Assembly (NCBI GenBank): GCA_965199935.1
Contig: CBDATD010000002.1
Coordinates: 62,001 to 126,000 of the forward strand
Origin: JAPPLG01 sp965199935
Lineage (GTDB): Bacteria > Bdellovibrionota > Bdellovibrionia > Bdellovibrionales > UBA1609
Length of the DNA: 64,000 bases
Direction of reading: 5' to 3'
Of this stretch, positions 60,439 through 64,000 are shown piece by piece. Positions within the stretch are counted from its first letter, which is position 1; each line of letters starts with the position of its first letter. A program made the position numbers and the translations under genes. The notes beneath the pieces were generated by a model. The model was given only the letters and a program-made list of their open reading frames with translations. It was not told the DNA's origin and ran no database searches.

Positions 60439-61296
60439 TTGTATTATGAATTTCGTCTTTTGTTTTGCTTAGGTGTCTTGTTGTCTGCACAGGCTTTTGC
60501 GCAGGATGTAGAAAGCCAATGGCTCAAGGATCCTGCGAGGCCGTCTGTACAGCAGAATCTTTCTCTTCATTTAAATAATTTATCTCCTTTCTCAGATATT
60601 GTGGTGATTCAAAGGCGTTATTTAGTGAAAACCGGCAGATTCGAAATTTCTCCATCTACTTTATTTCTTTTTAGCAATGAGTTTTTTATCAACGCCGGCG
60701 TTGGCGGGGGGTTGTCTTTTTATTTTTTAGAAAAACACGGACTAGAGCTGAGAGGTTTTTACACTCTTGAGTTCCCAAGAAGCGTACAGATTGATGTGTT
60801 TCAAAAGTTGGGGTTTAAAAGTTCTGTGGCGGGGGACCGCACTATTTACTTCTTTGGACTGGTGTACAAGTGGATCCCCGTCTATGGAAAGATGGCATGG
60901 TTCAATCGTAAAATTATTCCTTTTGAAATGTCTGTTTTCTTTGGAGGGGGGCTGACGCGGGTGCGCTGTCCTGATGGTCCTGATGCCGAAGTGTCTTTCA
61001 ACTCACCGGAATCAGAAAGCATTGGCGCCGGAGGAATCGGGCAGTGTGAAACCATCGACACAAAGCCTTTTAGAGATGAGAAGGGGGAGGAGAAGTTGAT
61101 GCTCATACGTCAAAAAACGGAGCCTACTGTGTTGTTTGGTGTTGGACAGTCTTATGCTATATCCAGGAATCTGGCCTTCCGTTTGGACATTAATTGGCAG
61201 TATTATGGGATGCTCCTGGGCGGACAAACTCATCATTGGGATATACTGATGACGAGCGGCCTCAGTTTTTACTTTCCAAGGCGCCGGGTGAGATAG
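60439..61296 (+). CDS. Outer-membrane beta-barrel protein, paralogue
   Basis: 285 residues opening with TTG 60439 or a nearby start. Signal peptide (LLFCLGVLLSAQAFAQ). The strand pattern parallels the preceding gene: FEISPSTLFLFSNEFFINAGVGG, KHGLELRGFYTLEF, VYGKMAWFNRKIIPFEMSVFFGGG and a terminal GLSFYFPRRR. Two Cys (VRCPDG and GQCETID) may form a loop disulphide. Its stop is 1 bp before the next ATG. Cotranscribed with the preceding barrel and the two TPR genes. Confidence 0.7.
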   Translation: MYYEFRLLFCLGVLLSAQAFAQDVESQWLKDPARPSVQQNLSLHLNNLSPFSDIVVIQRRYLVKTGRFEISPSTLFLFSNEFFINAGVGGGLSFYFLEKHGLELRGFYTLEFPRSVQIDVFQKLGFKSSVAGDRTIYFFGLVYKWIPVYGKMAWFNRKIIPFEMSVFFGGGLTRVRCPDGPDAEVSFNSPESESIGAGGIGQCETIDTKPFRDEKGEEKLMLIRQKTEPTVLFGVGQSYAISRNLAFRLDINWQYYGMLLGGQTHHWDILMTSGLSFYFPRRRVR

Positions 61297-61297
61297 T

Positions 61298-62827
61298 ATG
61301 AAGCTAAAAATTTATTTTGTTGTCTTCTGTTTGCTCTTTTCATCTTCCGGCTTTTCCCGCTCCAATAGGTATTCTTCAAAAAGCTCCAGTCAAGTGCGAA
61401 GTAAAATCAGAGCCAATATTCAAACAGCCCGCGCTTTAGAGCTGATCAAGAAGCAAGATTATCAAGAGGGGTCTAAACAGCTCTTTAGGGTCAGCCAAAG
61501 CCCTAGATACAAAAAGAGATCTTCTGAAATCCGCTATCAACTGGGTGTGGCCTTTCTAAAAATGGGCTTGCTCAGCGCCGCCTCTTTTCAGTTCTTATCC
61601 GTAGTGAGGAAGGGCAACCGCCACTATACGCGTTTGAGTTTAGGGCGTTTGTCGGAAATAACGGCCCGCACCGCGAATGAACAAGTCATACGTTTTGCCA
61701 TCCAAAAAGGGGGGGCTCAAAAGGTTCAAGGGAAATACAAGTCTGCCTTTTATTACCAATTTGGAAAATACGAGATGAATAAAAGAAATTATAGAAAAGC
61801 GGCTTCCTATTTTAATAAAGTTTCTTTTTCAAGTCCGATCTACGACAAGGCGATGTATAATCTAGGGCTTTCTTATGCAGAACAAAGAAAGATCCAATCA
61901 GCTGTGAGGGCTTTTTCAAAAATTCTCTCTAAAAATAAAGAGATTACCGACCCTGTGCGGGTGTCCGCTTTAATGGGAATAGCCCGCGTCTATTACCAGG
62001 CTAAGAAATGGGATTTATCCATTAGGTATTACCGTCAAATTCCCAGAGACACCTCATTTTGGCATGATATGCTGTTTGAAAGCAGCTGGGCTTTGTTGAG
62101 AAGCGGTAAATTTCGTTCAGCTTTGAATGGCTTTCAAACTCTTCATTCCAATTATTACGATGATGTTTATCAGCCGGGCTCCCTCTTATTAAGGTCCATT
62201 ATCTATATGTATATTTGCAAGTATGAGGAAATGGAAAAAATGCTGACTTTGTTTAAACGTGTTTATCTGCCTGTACATGGAAAGGTTCGCGGCATACTGT
62301 CTTCTTCTTCATCCCGTTATTATTCCAGGCTTCTGAGGTCTTTGGAAAGCGGCCGGGAATCTTTCCCTATGGTGATTGCTCAAAGGATTTACAGAGAGAG
62401 TGACTTTCATTGGCTCCATCGGCGCATTGAGCATTTAAAATCAGAAAAAAAGGCCATCAGGAGTCTTCCCTATTCATGGAGGGCTGACAAAGTGGGTCAG
62501 TATGCTTTAAGACTGGCCGACGAAGACTTGCGTAAATCTCGAAAAAAAATCAATCAGGTGATTCGCAGGCATCTGGTGTTTTTTCAAAAAGAGCTTCAAA
62601 GTTTTGTGAATCAAGAAAAATATTTAAGATATGAGAGCTTGAGGGGAAAAAGAGAGATGCTGAAAAAGAAAATTACGTCAAAACATCTTGGGAATGTGCA
62701 AATTATTGAAGGGACGAGCAGAGATTTTTTTGTTCAAAATGGATTTGAATTTTATCCTTTTCAGGGGGAGTATTGGTTAGATGAATTGGGAAACTATCAC
62801 TATGTGGGCGCCCAAAGCTGTCGTTAA
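61298..62827 (+). CDS. Exported TPR protein
   Basis: 509 residues. A signal peptide (LKIYFVVFCLLFSSSGFS) is followed by about six TPR units between residues 40 and 290 (YKSAFYYQFGKYEMNKRNYR and AMYNLGLSYAEQRKIQSAVRAF). The basic helical C-terminus is of unknown fold. Periplasmic TPR proteins scaffold envelope complexes, and the position after two beta-barrels resembles GltC/GltE-type arrangements. Its 3' end overlaps the next gene by 26 bp. Confidence 0.72.
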   Translation: MKLKIYFVVFCLLFSSSGFSRSNRYSSKSSSQVRSKIRANIQTARALELIKKQDYQEGSKQLFRVSQSPRYKKRSSEIRYQLGVAFLKMGLLSAASFQFLSVVRKGNRHYTRLSLGRLSEITARTANEQVIRFAIQKGGAQKVQGKYKSAFYYQFGKYEMNKRNYRKAASYFNKVSFSSPIYDKAMYNLGLSYAEQRKIQSAVRAFSKILSKNKEITDPVRVSALMGIARVYYQAKKWDLSIRYYRQIPRDTSFWHDMLFESSWALLRSGKFRSALNGFQTLHSNYYDDVYQPGSLLLRSIIYMYICKYEEMEKMLTLFKRVYLPVHGKVRGILSSSSSRYYSRLLRSLESGRESFPMVIAQRIYRESDFHWLHRRIEHLKSEKKAIRSLPYSWRADKVGQYALRLADEDLRKSRKKINQVIRRHLVFFQKELQSFVNQEKYLRYESLRGKREMLKKKITSKHLGNVQIIEGTSRDFFVQNGFEFYPFQGEYWLDELGNYHYVGAQSCR

Positions 62828-64000
62828 ATTATCTCTCCTCGCTTGTTTGGGGGGGGTCTGCTGTTCTCTTGTTTCTGCGGAAGAGCTATCGAGAGAGCCG
62901 GCGGCGCGCAGCCGCTTAAAACGAAACCGCACTGCTGTTCCAAAAGCGCGTCAAACTTTTAAAAAACTCAAAAAGAAAGCGATACTCAAATACGTCAAGC
63001 CCCCATCCAGCAATCGTTTGTACTTTGACGAAGGAACGGATGAGGCTGAGCTGGAAAAAGTCACCCAGATGGAAATCAAACAGCTTTATGAGCTTTTTAA
63101 AACCAGCAAAAGACCGGATATTCAACTGCGTTTGGCTTCTCTTTATGTGGAGCAGTCCCGCCTGATTGAAAGCCGCATCTATGAGAAATACACCCTCAAC
63201 ATGGAGGAGTACAAAAGAGGTCTGCGGGGGAGCCTTCCTTCCCTGGACTTGTCTTTAGTGCGTGAGTATTCTCAGAAGGCTATCAATTTATTCAGAATTT
63301 ATTTACAAAAATATCCGAAAAGCAAAAGAGTTTCAGAAGTTTATTTTCAGCTTGGTTATAGTTATTTTCAAATCAATAAAAGTCATATAGGGAAAACTTA
63401 TTATGAAAAACTCATCCGCAGACATCCTAAGAGCCCCTATTTAGAAGACGCTCACTTTCATCTGGGAGAGTATTATTTTGATCAGACAAAATGGAAATCC
63501 GCTAGAATCCACTATGACCGCGCCGCTCGTTTTCAATCTAAGTTCTATTCTTTTTCTCTTTATAAAATTGCATGGTGTTTATTCAACGAGGGCAAAGTGA
63601 ATTTAGCTATGCAGTTTATGACTCGGGTGATTCGAACGGCCCAAAACCTTCGCCGAGTCAAAGGAGCTTCCGGCTTAGGATTTTCTTCGGAAGCGTTAAA
63701 CGATCTGTCTAGTTTTTATATTTACTCCAAAAAGAAAGCCAGTGAAGCGTATTCTTATTTTGACTCTTTAATAGAAAGCGAGCAGGAGGTTTTGTCTGTT
63801 TTAAGAAGAGTGGGCTTTGCTTACAAAGATGCCGGTGAGAACAGCAATATGAGATATATTTTTAATTTGCTTATCGAGTTGGACCCCTACAACGCTCAAG
63901 CTTTCGATTACAAGTACCAAATTGTGCAGGCTTATTCCTACACGGGGAATCGACAGGTTTTCGACAAAGAATTTCGTTTATGGATACAGAGCTACGGGCC
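62802..64000 (+). CDS. Exported TPR protein, partial (runs off the end)
   Basis: Open from ATG 62802 to the window end with no stop, about 400 codons so far. Signal peptide VVKLSLLACLGGVCCSLVSA, with possible lipobox Cys, then a basic linker. TPR/YbgF-like repeats follow (AINLFRIYLQKYPKSKRVSEVYF, YYEKLIRRHPKSPYLEDAHFHLGEYYF). It resembles the gliding TPR protein GltE/AglT in layout. A G8 run at 62849-62856 lies in the signal-peptide codons, so slippage would switch the gene off. Confidence 0.75.
   Translation, partial: MWAPKAVVKLSLLACLGGVCCSLVSAEELSREPAARSRLKRNRTAVPKARQTFKKLKKKAILKYVKPPSSNRLYFDEGTDEAELEKVTQMEIKQLYELFKTSKRPDIQLRLASLYVEQSRLIESRIYEKYTLNMEEYKRGLRGSLPSLDLSLVREYSQKAINLFRIYLQKYPKSKRVSEVYFQLGYSYFQINKSHIGKTYYEKLIRRHPKSPYLEDAHFHLGEYYFDQTKWKSARIHYDRAARFQSKFYSFSLYKIAWCLFNEGKVNLAMQFMTRVIRTAQNLRRVKGASGLGFSSEALNDLSSFYIYSKKKASEAYSYFDSLIESEQEVLSVLRRVGFAYKDAGENSNMRYIFNLLIELDPYNAQAFDYKYQIVQAYSYTGNRQVFDKEFRLWIQSYG

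Overview
The window looks like a chromosomal segment of a Gram-negative, low-GC bacterium. I place it tentatively in the Bdellovibrionota or former deltaproteobacteria. The reasons are the outer-membrane beta-barrel plus TPR genes at the right end, which resemble gliding/adhesion (Glt-type) clusters, a REC-DUF4388-J-domain regulator, many small secreted or lipoproteins of unknown family, and a eukaryotic-type S-adenosylmethionine decarboxylase. This placement is inference; no rRNA is present.

Layout. 1-3.5 kb is a decayed islet with a broken C5 cytosine methyltransferase, an HTH fragment and an NYN-type nuclease, flanked by diverged ~120-nt direct repeats. 3.5-9.1 kb holds comM (yifB), a comEC split by a -1 shift, and ruvBA on the minus strand. 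9.4-12.2 kb has a DUF4143 ATPase and two small exported proteins between ruvA and ruvC. 12.6-20 kb has a TPR gene, efp, tRNA-Cys with a 159-bp tandem array, a LysM protein with an acidic repeat tail, the REC-DUF4388-J-domain protein and dprA. 20-25.9 kb carries small exported proteins, two lipoproteins and a YbbA/YbbP-like ABC pair. 26-34.5 kb has tRNA-His with a 202-bp tandem array, a sodium symporter, speD, rpiB-glyA, hpt, and rsmH-ftsL-ftsI. 34.6-38.1 kb encodes two large exported proteins behind a promoter with a G9 tract in its spacer. 38.3-40.3 kb is uvrB.

40.4-53.2 kb is a type I restriction-modification island: a half hsdS, hsdM, a truncated dinD, a DUF4145 gene, a full hsdS, a broken coiled-coil membrane protein, a broken OLD-like AAA/TOPRIM nuclease, a Fic protein fused to the start of hsdR, the rest of hsdR (frameshifted), and a YgjP-type metalloprotease-like gene. 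The start of the island has a strong promoter with a perfect palindrome between -35 and -10. 53.4-58 kb has a lipoprotein, tRNA-Leu, a CorC/HlyC-type CBS protein, dcd and fusA. 58.2-64 kb is a porin-like protein, two beta-barrel proteins and two TPR proteins, the last running off the end.

Common threads. DNA processing and repair genes are concentrated here (comM, comEC, dprA, ruvA, ruvB, ruvC, uvrB). Eight reading-frame breaks fall in five genes, and most sit in homopolymer runs. Four of the five broken genes are mobile or defence genes and the fifth is comEC, while about thirty core genes are intact. The two most unusual non-coding signals are tandem structured elements behind tRNA-Cys and tRNA-His that share one fold, and the G9 promoter spacer.
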